Virus record (IMG/VR): IMGVR_UViG_3300029268_002517
Location: 1 to 24,766 of that record
Origin: a virus
Length of the DNA: 24,766 nt
Direction: 5' to 3' (one strand)
Shown here: positions 5,822-13,040 of the stretch, in pieces
Layout: each line of letters begins with the position of its first letter
Numbering within the stretch: position 1 is the first letter of the stretch
Notes under the pieces: model-generated
What the model was told of the DNA's origin: nothing
The model's database searches: none
The model's input: only the letters and a program-made list of their open reading frames with translations
Position numbers and translations under genes: made by a program

Positions 5822-7444
5822 TCATGGCTGTTTGGATTGACTGGTTTTGACGGATGCGCGGACCCCTTCGAGCGCTGCCGCTCCGAGGGCGGATTCAAAG
5901 ACCCCGGCCATCTCCGCGACATCCATGTCGCCGAGCAGCTCCGGGAGCCGGGCCTGCGTATCCTTGAAAAACTGGAGCAGCTCCGCGTCGCTCACGTTGC
6001 CGTCCGCGACCTTGGCCTCCATCCGGGCCAGTAGATCCTCAATCGGAGACACCCAGCCGGAGGGCACGCCCAGCGTGTCGGCAACAAGAGCGGTCGCACG
6101 ATTGGAGATCCGGCGATTGGCCACCGGTGCATTGACCAGGTCGCCAGGATTTCCACGGGAGGGAGAGGCTCCTTCCGAGCCGACTTGTTGCGGCGCGGCT
6201 TTTACGACCACGTCGTATCCGGTCTTTTCCGAGATCTGGCCAGGGCTGACCTCAAAGCCCGCCAAGCTCAGATCCTTGACGCCGGTGATGAATTCCCCGG
6301 TGTCGGTCTCCTCTTCCGCCGCGATGGCAAAATACGCGAGGACCGGTTCTCCGGAGTGGCTCAGCTCCAGGATCTCTTTGTCAAACTGCCGCTGGAAGCT
6401 CTCGCTGATCCGCCCGGCCAGGCCGCGAGCAATGCGGTCAAAGGTTTCGCTGTGTGCTCCACCGGCCAGCGTGCCGCTGCCGCTTTCCGCCAGCATGGTC
6501 AGAAGCCCGCTCGTGATCGCGAGAACAATCTGTTCATCCTGATAGCGCAGGTGGTCGCGGAACGGATTCACTCCGCGAGCGCCATTGTCCACGCTCTTGA
6601 TATCGGCACCGTTCGGCAAAACGCCCCGTGCGTTCCCGATCACCTTTTCCGCGATCTCCAGATACTTGTCTTCCTCTCCAATCCGAACCTGCTGCGGCAT
6701 GATCGCGAAAATCGACGGGATGCCGTAGCTCTCGATGTAGCCGTCCCAATCTTTTTGCGAGAGGTTTTTCCGGACGAACGCGATCAGCGCGATTTCATTG
6801 ATTGGATCTTCGACCTCGCGAACCAACACCCGGCCGGGCGGGATCTCTTCGCCCTTGGTCCGACCGAACCTGGCATCCGGATTATATTGCCAATCGCCAT
6901 TGAGACCTTCGCGGACCAGATACCACTGCTCGATGGGTTCCAGGCGCGTGATTGCCCCGTCATTCTGCCCGCCCGCCGCGTAGCATTTTTCGAGATGGGC
7001 AAACCCGCGAAACTCAGCCAGGCAAAAATGTTCGATTGCCTGGCGAAGATTATCGATCCGGTCATACGCCGCTCGCAAGGTGTCGCGCTGTTTCTCGGCC
7101 ATCGCCTTCGTCGTGCCGGGCGGCAGCTTCTTTTCGTCCACCGTGCGGATTTCCCAATCCATGCTGCCCACGGATGCAATGAGCGAACGCTTGCCGCCAC
7201 GCAGCACCGCGTCGCGTTTCTCGATGAAACGGTATGTCCACTGCAGCTCCGCGTAGGCCCCGCGTTCCCCGGCCTCCAGGAGCGAGACCACACGCCGGAC
7301 GTTCAGGCCGCGAAGGGGATTGTAGGCATCGCGCCAGATGTTCGCGCGCTTCACATGCAGCGTGATATTCGCAACCTGGACAATCGTGCTGATCGTCTTC
7401 GTCGCGGACTCTTTGGCCCGGTTGAATATCTGCGAGAGTTTCAT
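5822..7444 (-). CDS. Portal protein, DUF935 family (Mu gp29-like)
   Basis: A 540-residue protein matching the DUF935/Mu gp29 portal family, which forms the dodecameric ring at one capsid vertex through which DNA enters and leaves. Typical pieces are the N-terminal region NPLRGLNVRRVVSLLEAGERG, the segment WTYRFIEKRDAVLRGGKRSL, the LEPIEQWYL strand, the region GYIESYGIPSIFAIMP that this family shares, and the helix with LAGGAHSETFDRIARGLAGRI. The C-terminal 100 residues are Ala/Glu-rich. The ATG overlaps the terminase stop (ATGA), so translation is coupled to the packaging motor. Length is normal for the family. High confidence. Confidence 0.93.
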   Translation of the reverse strand: MKLSQIFNRAKESATKTISTIVQVANITLHVKRANIWRDAYNPLRGLNVRRVVSLLEAGERGAYAELQWTYRFIEKRDAVLRGGKRSLIASVGSMDWEIRTVDEKKLPPGTTKAMAEKQRDTLRAAYDRIDNLRQAIEHFCLAEFRGFAHLEKCYAAGGQNDGAITRLEPIEQWYLVREGLNGDWQYNPDARFGRTKGEEIPPGRVLVREVEDPINEIALIAFVRKNLSQKDWDGYIESYGIPSIFAIMPQQVRIGEEDKYLEIAEKVIGNARGVLPNGADIKSVDNGARGVNPFRDHLRYQDEQIVLAITSGLLTMLAESGSGTLAGGAHSETFDRIARGLAGRISESFQRQFDKEILELSHSGEPVLAYFAIAAEEETDTGEFITGVKDLSLAGFEVSPGQISEKTGYDVVVKAAPQQVGSEGASPSRGNPGDLVNAPVANRRISNRATALVADTLGVPSGWVSPIEDLLARMEAKVADGNVSDAELLQFFKDTQARLPELLGDMDVAEMAGVFESALGAAALEGVRASVKTSQSKQP

Positions 7445-9048
7445 CCTTCAAGGCTCCTTTCGCGACGGTTGGCATAAGCGGCAGCGGCGCGGCCGGGATT
7501 CTTGAAGACGAAGAAGGCTCCCGCCTGTTCACAGGCAAACCCGTATTCCGCCAAGCCACCGGAGACGAACGTGTCTCCATGCGCTCCGCTGGTGGAATCC
7601 ACGTCGCATTCATAACGCCCGGCGCTCTTGATCGTGAGCCGCTGGTCTTTTTTGAAATACTCGCCAGCCGGGAGATCGTAGCGGTTCTCATTGACGGCCG
7701 CGCAGTAGATGTCTCCCAGGTAGGTTTTGAAATTGATCGGCTTGTCATATCCGGCCGGGTGGATGCCTTCGCTCTCGATCACGAGTGTCGTCGGAACCAA
7801 TAAGCCGAGATGGTCGGCCAGATCTTTTGAGAAGTAGCGCTCGTTCGTGGCGGCGGCAATTAGCCCCTTCGCGCGACCACCCTCCGGACGTGCCTGAATC
7901 GTCTCGCACACCTGCTTCATCCGGTCCCGAACGATGGCAGGCTCTTTTTCCTTCCAGCACATGACCAGGCGCTGCGCCCGAAATCCGCCGTTCATTTCCG
8001 TGATTGTCACGCCGGTCGGATTGCTCGTCTCTTTGGTCGTGGTCGCCGGGTCGAAGCCGATGGAAACCACGCCCGGCCCGAGGTTTGCCCGGAGAAGATC
8101 CAGGGCGCGCCGGAAATCCCGCTCGCTTTCCACATAGACAAAGGAGCACGTCTGCGCGCCGCGCTGCTGGGCGCTTAGCAGGGCAAGGAGATCGATGGCC
8201 GCGCTGCCGCCCATCTTGTGCTCCAGGTCGTAGTTGTAGGGCATCTGCGCGCGGTTCGATGCCTGGGAGGCGAACTCCTCATAGGTCATCGCCTTGCCCT
8301 TGTTGTCGTAGAGCACGTGGCCAGCGGCGTAGGCATCCCGGAGCGTGACGCGGTGGATGAGGATGTCATCCTGCCCGCGATAGAAATTGCCTGCTGGATT
8401 CACCGGCAGTTCCACCCCTGCGGGCGGCATGGTCATCTCGAAAAACGGATGCCGGTCGTCGCGGCAGAGGTTCGAGCCGTAGATCATCTTGAGATCCGGC
8501 ACGTCGCGGAAGATCGGGTCCACGGCCTCGCGCAGAGCGATCTCCAGATTGGCGGAGGTGAAGCCCGCCTCGTCGCGCAGCACCGTGCCGCGCCAGCCGC
8601 GCGCGGTCGCCGGGTTCGGGGCGATCACAAGCTGCCGTGAATAGTCCGTGCGCGAGTGATACAAGCGCATTTCCAACCGCTTGCTGCGGTAGAGGTCCGC
8701 GAAATCCTCGCGTGACATCACGCCATAGACCTTGCCGGTCTCGGCGTCCGCGCATTTGTAATCGAGCTTGTGCTCTTCCGCGCTCGACTCGAAGACGCTG
8801 TTCACCGCCTGGGCCTCGTTGGCGACCAGGATCGCCTGCTCGGCCGCGCTCACCGTCATGTTCACCAGCTCGGTGCCCAGGAGCAGCGAGGCAGACGCCG
8901 AGATCACCGTGCTCCCGGCCTCTTTCGACATTTCGTCGAAAGCGATGCTCCCCATCGTCGTGCTCTTGCGACCGCGCCGGGTCCAGAAAAGCACGGCCAC
9001 CAGGGCGGTGGTCTCATACAGGCGGCGGGTGAATCGTTTTGATGCCAT
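7441..9048 (-). CDS. Terminase large subunit (Mu gp28-like)
   Basis: A 535-residue packaging motor with an ATPase and a nuclease domain. The deviant Walker A is at residues 22-31 (WTRRGRKSTT), followed by ISASASLLLG. The Walker B-like strand is at 155-161 (TVLRDEA, Asp159-Glu160), and the coupling region IYGSNLCRDDRHPFF follows near 190. The RNase H-like nuclease begins at VVSIGFDPATTTKE with Asp333 as its likely first metal ligand. I chose ATG 9048, two bases after the stop of the small subunit; the frame is open far upstream but overlaps that gene and lacks terminase character. It cuts and pumps the DNA into proheads; in Mu-type phages it packages from the integrated copy and includes flanking host DNA. 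It overlaps the portal start by 4 nt. Confidence 0.92.
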   Translation of the reverse strand: MASKRFTRRLYETTALVAVLFWTRRGRKSTTMGSIAFDEMSKEAGSTVISASASLLLGTELVNMTVSAAEQAILVANEAQAVNSVFESSAEEHKLDYKCADAETGKVYGVMSREDFADLYRSKRLEMRLYHSRTDYSRQLVIAPNPATARGWRGTVLRDEAGFTSANLEIALREAVDPIFRDVPDLKMIYGSNLCRDDRHPFFEMTMPPAGVELPVNPAGNFYRGQDDILIHRVTLRDAYAAGHVLYDNKGKAMTYEEFASQASNRAQMPYNYDLEHKMGGSAAIDLLALLSAQQRGAQTCSFVYVESERDFRRALDLLRANLGPGVVSIGFDPATTTKETSNPTGVTITEMNGGFRAQRLVMCWKEKEPAIVRDRMKQVCETIQARPEGGRAKGLIAAATNERYFSKDLADHLGLLVPTTLVIESEGIHPAGYDKPINFKTYLGDIYCAAVNENRYDLPAGEYFKKDQRLTIKSAGRYECDVDSTSGAHGDTFVSGGLAEYGFACEQAGAFFVFKNPGRAAAAYANRRERSLEG

Positions 9049-9050
9049 GA

Positions 9051-9647
9051 TCAATCCGGAAGTTTCACTCCCCCCGAGGCTTCCAAGGCATCCACGTCCT
9101 TGAAGTATTCCGCGCGCAGCGCCGCGATCTTGTCGGCATTCGACATGCCGGAGTCCGCGATCTCCCGCGCCTTCGCATCCTTGAACCAGAGAAGGAATTT
9201 CTTGCAGGTCTCCGTCTCGAATTTCTCGCGGGCGAGGCTCAGAGTCTCTTTCTTCACGGCCAATTCCTGCCGTTTCAATTTCAACTTTTCCGTTTCCCCC
9301 TCCAGGATAAACTGATCCATGAGCTCCTTGTGCGAGAGCTCGCCCATCACGGCATTGAACCGCTGGTCGAGAAGCGACTTGCGGATCAGGGCGTCGATGT
9401 TCTTCGGCAGTCCCGCATCCATCGCAGCCTGTGCTTTCGCTGCCGCCGCCTTGCGCCACATCGCGGCTTCGGGCGAGCGGTGCAAGTTGTGGATCGCGTC
9501 GTTGCTGTTGGGCATTTCCACCTTCTCCAGCCATTTCTTGCGCTCCGCATACGCTGGCCGCTCCTGCAACCACCATGCAAAGTATTCGTCGAGCAATCCG
9601 GCGCGTTGAAGCTTCGCCGCCAGTGAGTCTGATCGTGAGTCGCCCAT
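9051..9647 (-). CDS. Terminase small subunit, DUF3486-like (Mu gp27-like)
   Basis: A 198-residue protein directly upstream of the large terminase, resembling the DUF3486/Mu gp27 family that recognises phage DNA for packaging. Its N-terminal half carries a helix-turn-helix-like stretch (LAAKLQRAGLLDEYFAWWL and the following helices). The region MELSHKELMDQ-like to ETLSLAREKFETET (about 103-145) is a long charged helix that probably forms the oligomerisation coiled coil. The C-terminus (KKFLLWFKDAKAREIADSG) is typical of these proteins. The start directly abuts the stop of the preceding winged-helix gene (TGA ATG). Confidence 0.85.
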   Translation of the reverse strand: MGDSRSDSLAAKLQRAGLLDEYFAWWLQERPAYAERKKWLEKVEMPNSNDAIHNLHRSPEAAMWRKAAAAKAQAAMDAGLPKNIDALIRKSLLDQRFNAVMGELSHKELMDQFILEGETEKLKLKRQELAVKKETLSLAREKFETETCKKFLLWFKDAKAREIADSGMSNADKIAALRAEYFKDVDALEASGGVKLPD

Positions 9648-9884
9648 TCATCTTCCCCCCGTGATGCGCTGTGAGCCCTTCGGCTCGATCTTCCACATGC
9701 GGTCGCCGGTGATCGGATCTTCCTCGGCCGAGACCATGCCCGCATTTTTGAGCCGGGCGAGATCCGCCCGGAACTGGCTCTCGCCGCCGCCGTTGCTCAT
9801 GAGACGGACCTCGGCCAGCAGAACGGTTTCGTTCAGCGGTTGTGGCGACAAATTGAAAAGGACCTGGAGAATCTTTGTGCTCAT
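9648..9884 (-). CDS. Small winged-helix protein of unknown function
   Basis: A 78-residue protein beginning MSTKILQVLFNLSPQPLNE. The order of elements fits a winged helix: helix 1 (KILQVLFNLS), helix 2 (NETVLLAEVRLMS), recognition-like helix (GESQFRADLARLKNAGMVS), then a wing (EEDPITGDRMWKIEPKG). It lies just before the small terminase subunit, where Mu has the small gp26, so it may be an equivalent of that protein or an accessory packaging protein. The start overlaps the upstream stop by 4 nt. The gene is well supported by packing and fold pattern; the function is not known. Confidence 0.75.
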   Translation of the reverse strand: MSTKILQVLFNLSPQPLNETVLLAEVRLMSNGGGESQFRADLARLKNAGMVSAEEDPITGDRMWKIEPKGSQRITGGR

Positions 9885-10249
9885 TCTTTTGCGATCCGGT
9901 TGACCTCGCCGCGCAACTCGCCGATTTTCTCGATGGCGACATTCACGCGGTCGTGGATCTTCGTCGCCCGGTCCTCGCCCGCTTGGATGATCTCCAGCTT
10001 GTCGGCATCCATCTTCAGGCGGATGACCCGCACGTCCTTTTCCAGGGCGCAGACGCGCCCGTGCAGCGGGCCGCAAAGCTCCTGGTGCCTGCCAACGGTT
10101 AGCGTCTCTTTTTCCAGAGACACGCTGAAGGGCTGCGGGCCGACGTCGCGTTTCTGCGATTTTCCGGTGAGCACTGCCCACGCCGTGACGAGAGTTCCCA
10201 TGAGGATCACAAGGTTCACGCCGCCCCAGAGCATTTCCGCCTGGCTCAT
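9881..10249 (-). CDS. Single-pass membrane protein with coiled-coil tail (possible holin or spanin component)
   Basis: A 122-residue protein with one N-terminal membrane segment (about residues 7-28, MLWGGVNLVILMGTLVTAWAV) and a long charged helical tail (about 60-120, with KDVRVIRLKMDADKLEII and DRVNVAIEKIGELRGEV) that should form a coiled coil. This resembles inner-membrane spanins and some phage membrane accessory proteins. It directly follows the M15 endolysin gene with an ATGA overlap, so a lysis role is likely. Whether it is holin-like, antiholin-like or an i-spanin cannot be decided from sequence. The start was taken at ATG 10249 where the membrane segment begins and the overlap fits. 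Confidence 0.75.
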   Translation of the reverse strand: MSQAEMLWGGVNLVILMGTLVTAWAVLTGKSQKRDVGPQPFSVSLEKETLTVGRHQELCGPLHGRVCALEKDVRVIRLKMDADKLEIIQAGEDRATKIHDRVNVAIEKIGELRGEVNRIAKE

Positions 10250-10674
10250 GACTCCACCTCCGCGACTCCCGCACCAAACCATCGGGCCTGGTGTCCGCGC
10301 ACGTCCACATGCACGAAGCCCTTGTAGAGCCCGAGGCCGAGCTTGTCCTGGTCCACGCCTGGCACCCAGCCGTTGTTGATCGCCCGGAATACTGTCAGAG
10401 GCTCCTCGCCGTCGATGTTGATGTCCGCCGCCGTGCCCAGCGTGTGCTGGCTTTTCGCGACTCCGCCGCATTTGCGGTTATAGGCAGGCGTGCGGTAGCC
10501 GCTCGTGATGCGCAATGGCGATGCAAAGTGATCGCGGATCGCTTGCAGCACCGCCACCAGCTCGTCGGCGATGAGGATCGTGTCGCTGCCGTCGTGGCAC
10601 GCGAACTCGCCCGCTGTCAGCCAAGTGCTCAGCCGCTTCGCCGCGTCTTTCTTGAGGGAGTAGGATCGGACCAT
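10246..10674 (-). CDS. M15 family peptidase, phage endolysin
   Basis: A 142-residue zinc peptidase of the M15 type (VanY/DUF882-like) that should cut peptide cross-links in the host cell wall at lysis. The motif set is clear: ITSGYRTPAYNRKCGG (about 56-71), the SxHxxGxAxD box with zinc ligands His77 and Asp84, and HVD with His122 near the C-terminus. There is no signal peptide, so release needs a holin or other membrane protein, several of which lie nearby. An upstream region (MVRSYSLKKDAAKRLS and a helix) could be a small wall-binding part. ATG 10674 is preceded by the hydrolase stop 4 nt away. Confidence 0.9.
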   Translation of the reverse strand: MVRSYSLKKDAAKRLSTWLTAGEFACHDGSDTILIADELVAVLQAIRDHFASPLRITSGYRTPAYNRKCGGVAKSQHTLGTAADINIDGEEPLTVFRAINNGWVPGVDQDKLGLGLYKGFVHVDVRGHQARWFGAGVAEVES

Positions 10675-10678
10675 AAAT

Positions 10679-11257
10679 TTAATCGCGGGCAAAAATGTTG
10701 GCCTCGCGCAGGGCGAGGGATTGGAACTCCGTCGAGTTGTCAATGCGGGTGTGACCGACCGGCACATAGCACCCGAGGCCGATCACCGTGCTGGCGGGAT
10801 CTTCGGCAACGAGGTCGTGGCCGCGCGGAAAATCTTTATCCTGCCTCACCCATTCGACACGCTGAACGCTTGCCGGGATCTTGATCGCCGGGCGCATCCA
10901 CGGGGAGACGGAGAGAGGGTTCAGTGGCAACCAGGCCGGGAAAACCCGAGAACGGAAAACCGGATCGCACAGCACAGCGACCGTGATCTCCACGCCCATC
11001 GCCTCGCACTCGCGGGCGAGCGTGGCGAAGGCCGCGCCGCAGCCCCACGAATACGCGATCACCATCACGCGGGGCGATACCGCCGAGTTACGCACGATGA
11101 ATTGCGCGAGCCCGCGCATGTCTTCCCACCACTCATACGGAGTGATCACGCAAAGCCCGGCATCCGCAAAGCCCCGCACGTCGCGCCACACGCGCTCGAT
11201 GCCGGTCGGGCGCGAAACGCTTTCCCGAAAACCCATGATTGGAACGATCCACTTCAC
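10679..11257 (-). CDS. Alpha/beta hydrolase-like protein in the lysis cassette
   Basis: A 192-residue protein with the layout of a serine alpha/beta hydrolase: strand RVMVIAYSWGCGAAF with candidate nucleophile Ser70 in an AYSWG elbow, a following strand ITVAVLCDPVF with Asp98, and the late His169 in VPVGHTRIDN. The elbow has Ala where most hydrolases have Gly. It lies directly upstream of the endolysin, a place recalling LysB esterases of mycobacteriophages, so an esterase or lipase acting on the cell envelope at lysis is possible; the substrate is unknown. I prefer GTG 11257 because a GGGAGG site lies 6 nt upstream; TTG 11263 would overlap that site. No signal peptide is seen. Confidence 0.7.
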   Translation of the reverse strand: MKWIVPIMGFRESVSRPTGIERVWRDVRGFADAGLCVITPYEWWEDMRGLAQFIVRNSAVSPRVMVIAYSWGCGAAFATLARECEAMGVEITVAVLCDPVFRSRVFPAWLPLNPLSVSPWMRPAIKIPASVQRVEWVRQDKDFPRGHDLVAEDPASTVIGLGCYVPVGHTRIDNSTEFQSLALREANIFARD

Positions 11258-11273
11258 AGCCAACCTCCCGGTT

Positions 11274-11301
11274 GGAATGCGAAATGTGAAATGCGAAATG
11301 A
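11274..11301. repeat. Heptamer array, unit GAAATGC-like
   Basis: Units GGAATGC, GAAATGT, GAAATGC and GAAATGA lie between the membrane-peptide stop and the hydrolase ribosome site. Confidence 0.75.
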
Positions 11302-11306
11302 GGGGA

Positions 11307-11408
11307 TCATTTTTTGAAGAAGGGGAGGAACATGACTGCGGCCCAGATCGCGAGGCAGCCTGCGGCGATCCAGAGGTTTGATGAAGTGCTGCGGCGGCGG
11401 GATCTCAT
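11307..11408 (-). CDS. 33-residue membrane peptide (holin-like position)
   Basis: A short gene starting MRSRRRSTSSNLWIAAG and ending in FLPFFKK. It has a strongly basic N-terminus, one hydrophobic segment (LWIAAGCLAIWAAVMFLPFF, about 12-31) and a Lys-Lys tail, so it is a single-span membrane peptide with the N-terminus probably inside. Its ATG overlaps the stop of the upstream lipoprotein (ATGA), which argues that it is real despite its size. Between lipoprotein and hydrolase in the lysis block, a small holin or holin regulator is the obvious guess. Confidence 0.6.
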   Translation of the reverse strand: MRSRRRSTSSNLWIAAGCLAIWAAVMFLPFFKK

Positions 11409-11833
11409 TTGATGATGGTTGAGAACCCGCTGCCGACCGCAGCGACTCCGGTGGATGAAAGAATGGCCCCGGTGACACCAGCGGCCCCCGCGTCGAAGAT
11501 CCGCGCCGTGGCCTCGCCCTGGGCTTTGATCGTGTGCGAGGGATACACGCCGGGCAGGTAAACTTGATTGAGCGTGCAGACATAATTTCCCTTGCGGTCA
11601 TAGATCGCTTCCTGCACCTGCATCGTCTGCCCGCTGAATGTCGCTTCCAGCTTGCCAACCGTGAGTTTGCTCAAGCCCGGCATGTCCGTGGCCACGGATG
11701 CGACCAGCTCGCTTTTCTGGTAAGTATGGCCGCTCTTATCGACCCGCGTGACCGGCTCGTAAACCCGGATGCCGCTGTTCTGGTGAGCACAGGCGCTGAG
11801 CGCAACCGCGAGAAACAGAAGGATTGTTTTCAT
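11405..11833 (-). CDS. Predicted lipoprotein of unknown function
   Basis: A 142-residue protein with a short lipoprotein signal: basic start (MKT), hydrophobic ILLFLAVAL and the lipobox LSAC, giving Cys15 as the lipidated residue. The mature part is beta-like and Gly/Ala/Thr-rich, ending in a run of small residues (FDAGAAGVTGAILSSTGVAAVGSG) that might associate with membranes. It overlaps the nuclease-like gene upstream and the 33-aa membrane peptide downstream, each by 4 nt. An outer-membrane spanin is a possibility given the lysis neighbourhood, but the mature length and the glycine-rich tail are not typical. Confidence 0.75.
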   Translation of the reverse strand: MKTILLFLAVALSACAHQNSGIRVYEPVTRVDKSGHTYQKSELVASVATDMPGLSKLTVGKLEATFSGQTMQVQEAIYDRKGNYVCTLNQVYLPGVYPSHTIKAQGEATARIFDAGAAGVTGAILSSTGVAAVGSGFSTIIK

Positions 11834-12393
11834 AATGAAGTGGCCTGGCGGCTATCGTCTGCAGACGACACGGAGAGCGTCCCCGCCGTTGCCGCCAGGC
11901 GCTTTGGTTGGTTGTAGATTGTGAGGGATGGAGTGGAGAGCGGAGCTCCGCGCTTCCACGCAGGAGCAACCGCAGATAGATTCTGAAACTCCAGGCCGTC
12001 CTGGTTGATTGGCTTGAGCACGACGACGACGAGCGGGAGCCGGTGGAATGCAATGAGCTTGCGCAGCCGTTGCAGGAACCGTGCATCGTCCTTGCTTTCC
12101 AGGATCAGCGCGACCGCCCCGGCCTTCCTGGTCTGCGATGCGTAGTTCAAACTTTGTCCGACTGCCTCGCACCATTTCGCGGCAAACTCGACCTCGACCG
12201 CATGCGTGGCGGTGAGCACATCGCACCGCGTGCCGTCGCGCATCCGGACTTCACTTTTTGCCCCGGACTCGGACGCCAGTGCATCCGCATACCAACTCTC
12301 CAGATGCTGGTGCCCGGCATAGACCGGCGTGCAGGAGGAAAGAACGCTGGCCACGGCGAAGATCACCGTGACCAGCGCTGCTATGCTACGCAA
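11830..12393 (-). CDS. Lipoprotein with PD-(D/E)XK nuclease-like core
   Basis: From TTG 12393 this reads 187 residues: signal MRSIAALVTVIFAVASV with lipobox LSSC (Cys21), then a domain with GTRCDVLTATHAVEVEFAAKW and EAVGQSLNYASQ. This order (Asp58, Glu67/Glu69, Lys73, then the Gln80-x3-Tyr84 pattern) is that of PD-(D/E)XK folds of the RecB type; strands AVALILES and LPLVVVVLKP complete the core. The exact DxK spacing is irregular, so catalytic activity is uncertain. The open frame runs up to 12528, but its first 45 codons pass through two heptamer arrays and look non-coding, so I place the start at the signal peptide. It is the first gene of the late operon. The combination of an exported lipid anchor and a nuclease-like domain is unusual. 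Confidence 0.65.
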   Translation of the reverse strand: MRSIAALVTVIFAVASVLSSCTPVYAGHQHLESWYADALASESGAKSEVRMRDGTRCDVLTATHAVEVEFAAKWCEAVGQSLNYASQTRKAGAVALILESKDDARFLQRLRKLIAFHRLPLVVVVLKPINQDGLEFQNLSAVAPAWKRGAPLSTPSLTIYNQPKRLAATAGTLSVSSADDSRQATSL

Positions 12394-12394
12394 A

Positions 12395-12422
12395 TTCCGC
12401 AATCCGCATTCCGCATTCCGCA
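12395..12422. repeat. Heptamer array upstream of the nuclease-like lipoprotein, unit TTCCGCA
   Basis: Units TTCCGCA, ATCCGCA, TTCCGCA, TTCCGCA. Its GGAA-rich complement lies immediately before the TTG start of the lipoprotein gene. Confidence 0.8.
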
Positions 12423-12490
12423 ATCGAAAGAGATTCCCGGACACGGCTGAGATGAACTCCCCACCACGGGCACAACCGTGCCGGGAAAGA

Positions 12491-12525
12491 AAAGGAGGAA
12501 GGCCGAAGGATGAAGGATGAAGGCT
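12491..12525. repeat. Heptamer array at the plus-strand gene start, unit GAAGGAT
   Basis: Units AAAGGAG, GAAGGCC, GAAGGAT, GAAGGAT, GAAGGCT. It contains both the AAGGAGG site and the ATG at 12510. Confidence 0.8.
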
Positions 12526-12818
12526 CACTTGGCTTGCCCTCCGACCGCCGCTTTCGCACCTTTCAGCGCATGGATCACTACCGTCCCCTTTCCTTCTACA
12601 AGAGCGCTGCCGAGCGTCTCTGCGAAGCAGGCTGGATCGACCGCGCCGTCGTAAGCCAGACTGACCTGCGGGTCCGCTGGACCGACAAGGGCCGCGCCCG
12701 CGCCGCTCAGCTCCTCGACCTTCTCGCCGAGTTGGAAGAGGACGGCCAATCCCTGGACTGCGAGACGCTCGAAACGATCTACGCGATCTGCGGCATGAAC
12801 GATCCTCGAACGCCGTAG
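12510..12818 (+). CDS. Small winged-helix-like protein next to the late promoter region
   Basis: A 102-residue protein (82 residues if it starts at ATG 12570). The part from MDHYRPLSFYKSAAERL has a helix, a strand-like segment (AVVSQTDLRVRWTDKG) and a long helix ARAAQLLDLLAELEEDG, a pattern seen in small winged-helix or phage regulatory proteins. Start choice is open: ATG 12510 has AAGGAGG 11 nt upstream but lies inside a heptamer array, while ATG 12570 is where protein-like sequence begins. The plus-strand reading is preferred over the antisense frame because its composition is protein-like. It stands alone on the plus strand, diverging from the late operon, and is a candidate regulator of late genes, but this is only position-based. 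Confidence 0.6.
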   Translation: MKDEGSLGLPSDRRFRTFQRMDHYRPLSFYKSAAERLCEAGWIDRAVVSQTDLRVRWTDKGRARAAQLLDLLAELEEDGQSLDCETLETIYAICGMNDPRTP

Positions 12819-12901
12819 GAATTCCATGAAGCGCGGATCAGGCGACATCGCCGTCCCAAAAACCGCCCGTTCACGCAGAGCCTCCGGAACAGCGTCCCGT
12901 T

Positions 12902-12936
12902 TTTCAGCTTTCCGCTTTCCGCTTTCCGCCTTATGC
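12902..12936. repeat. Heptamer array, unit TTTCCGC
   Basis: Units TTTCAGC, three perfect TTTCCGC, and CTTATGC, in the non-coding gap between convergent genes. Confidence 0.8.
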
Positions 12937-12964
12937 TTGCTTCCTGTGGTGAGCGCCGCGTTCA

Positions 12965-12985
12965 TGTGGCAGCGAACCTGCCACA
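12965..12985. terminator. Perfect inverted repeat, possible bidirectional terminator or regulatory hairpin
   Basis: TGTGGCAG (12965-12972) and CTGCCACA (12978-12985) pair over 8 bases around loop CGAAC. It lies where the plus-strand winged-helix transcript and the minus-strand moron transcript converge. No T-run follows on either strand, so a rho-independent terminator is doubtful. Confidence 0.35.
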
Positions 12986-13040
12986 ATCAAAATAAGCCGG
13001 GAAAAGCTACACGCGGCTCGCGGGACTCACGGTGAGAAAA

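Larger units (their letters stand above)
12819..13040. other. Non-coding gap with heptamer array and strong inverted repeat
   Basis: This 222-base gap separates the winged-helix gene from the end of the convergent moron gene. It holds a TTTCCGC heptamer array and, further on, a perfect 8-bp inverted repeat with a 5-base loop. An open frame (12826-13035, plus) with a weak upstream site TAGGAATTCC exists, but about a third of it is the heptamer array and it has no protein-like character, so I do not call it as a gene. The region is where transcripts from both sides would meet and end. Confidence 0.5.

Noticed and set aside
6185-7477. Long open frame on the plus strand (430 codons)
   Set aside because: It is antisense to the portal gene, which is strongly supported.
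9049-9942. N-terminal extension of the large terminase
   Set aside because: The frame stays open but overlaps the small terminase gene, and the extension is Arg/Gly/Ser-rich with no domain character. ATG 9048 fits the gene junction.
12469-12482. Hairpin GGCAC-AACC-GTGCC near the late promoter region
   Set aside because: The 5-bp stem is short for this GC-rich DNA and lacks a T-run or conserved neighbour sequence, so it may be chance.
12395-12936. CRISPR array
   Set aside because: Repeats are 7 bp with no spacers and no cas genes are present; these are tandem heptamers.
12525-12986. Minus-strand frame of 153 codons
   Set aside because: Its N-terminus is the heptamer array (KHKAESGKRKAE), and the rest is antisense to the more protein-like plus-strand gene.
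12826-13035. Plus-strand frame of 69 codons with a hydrophobic middle
   Set aside because: The hydrophobic part is the translated heptamer array (SAFRFPLSAL); no other support.
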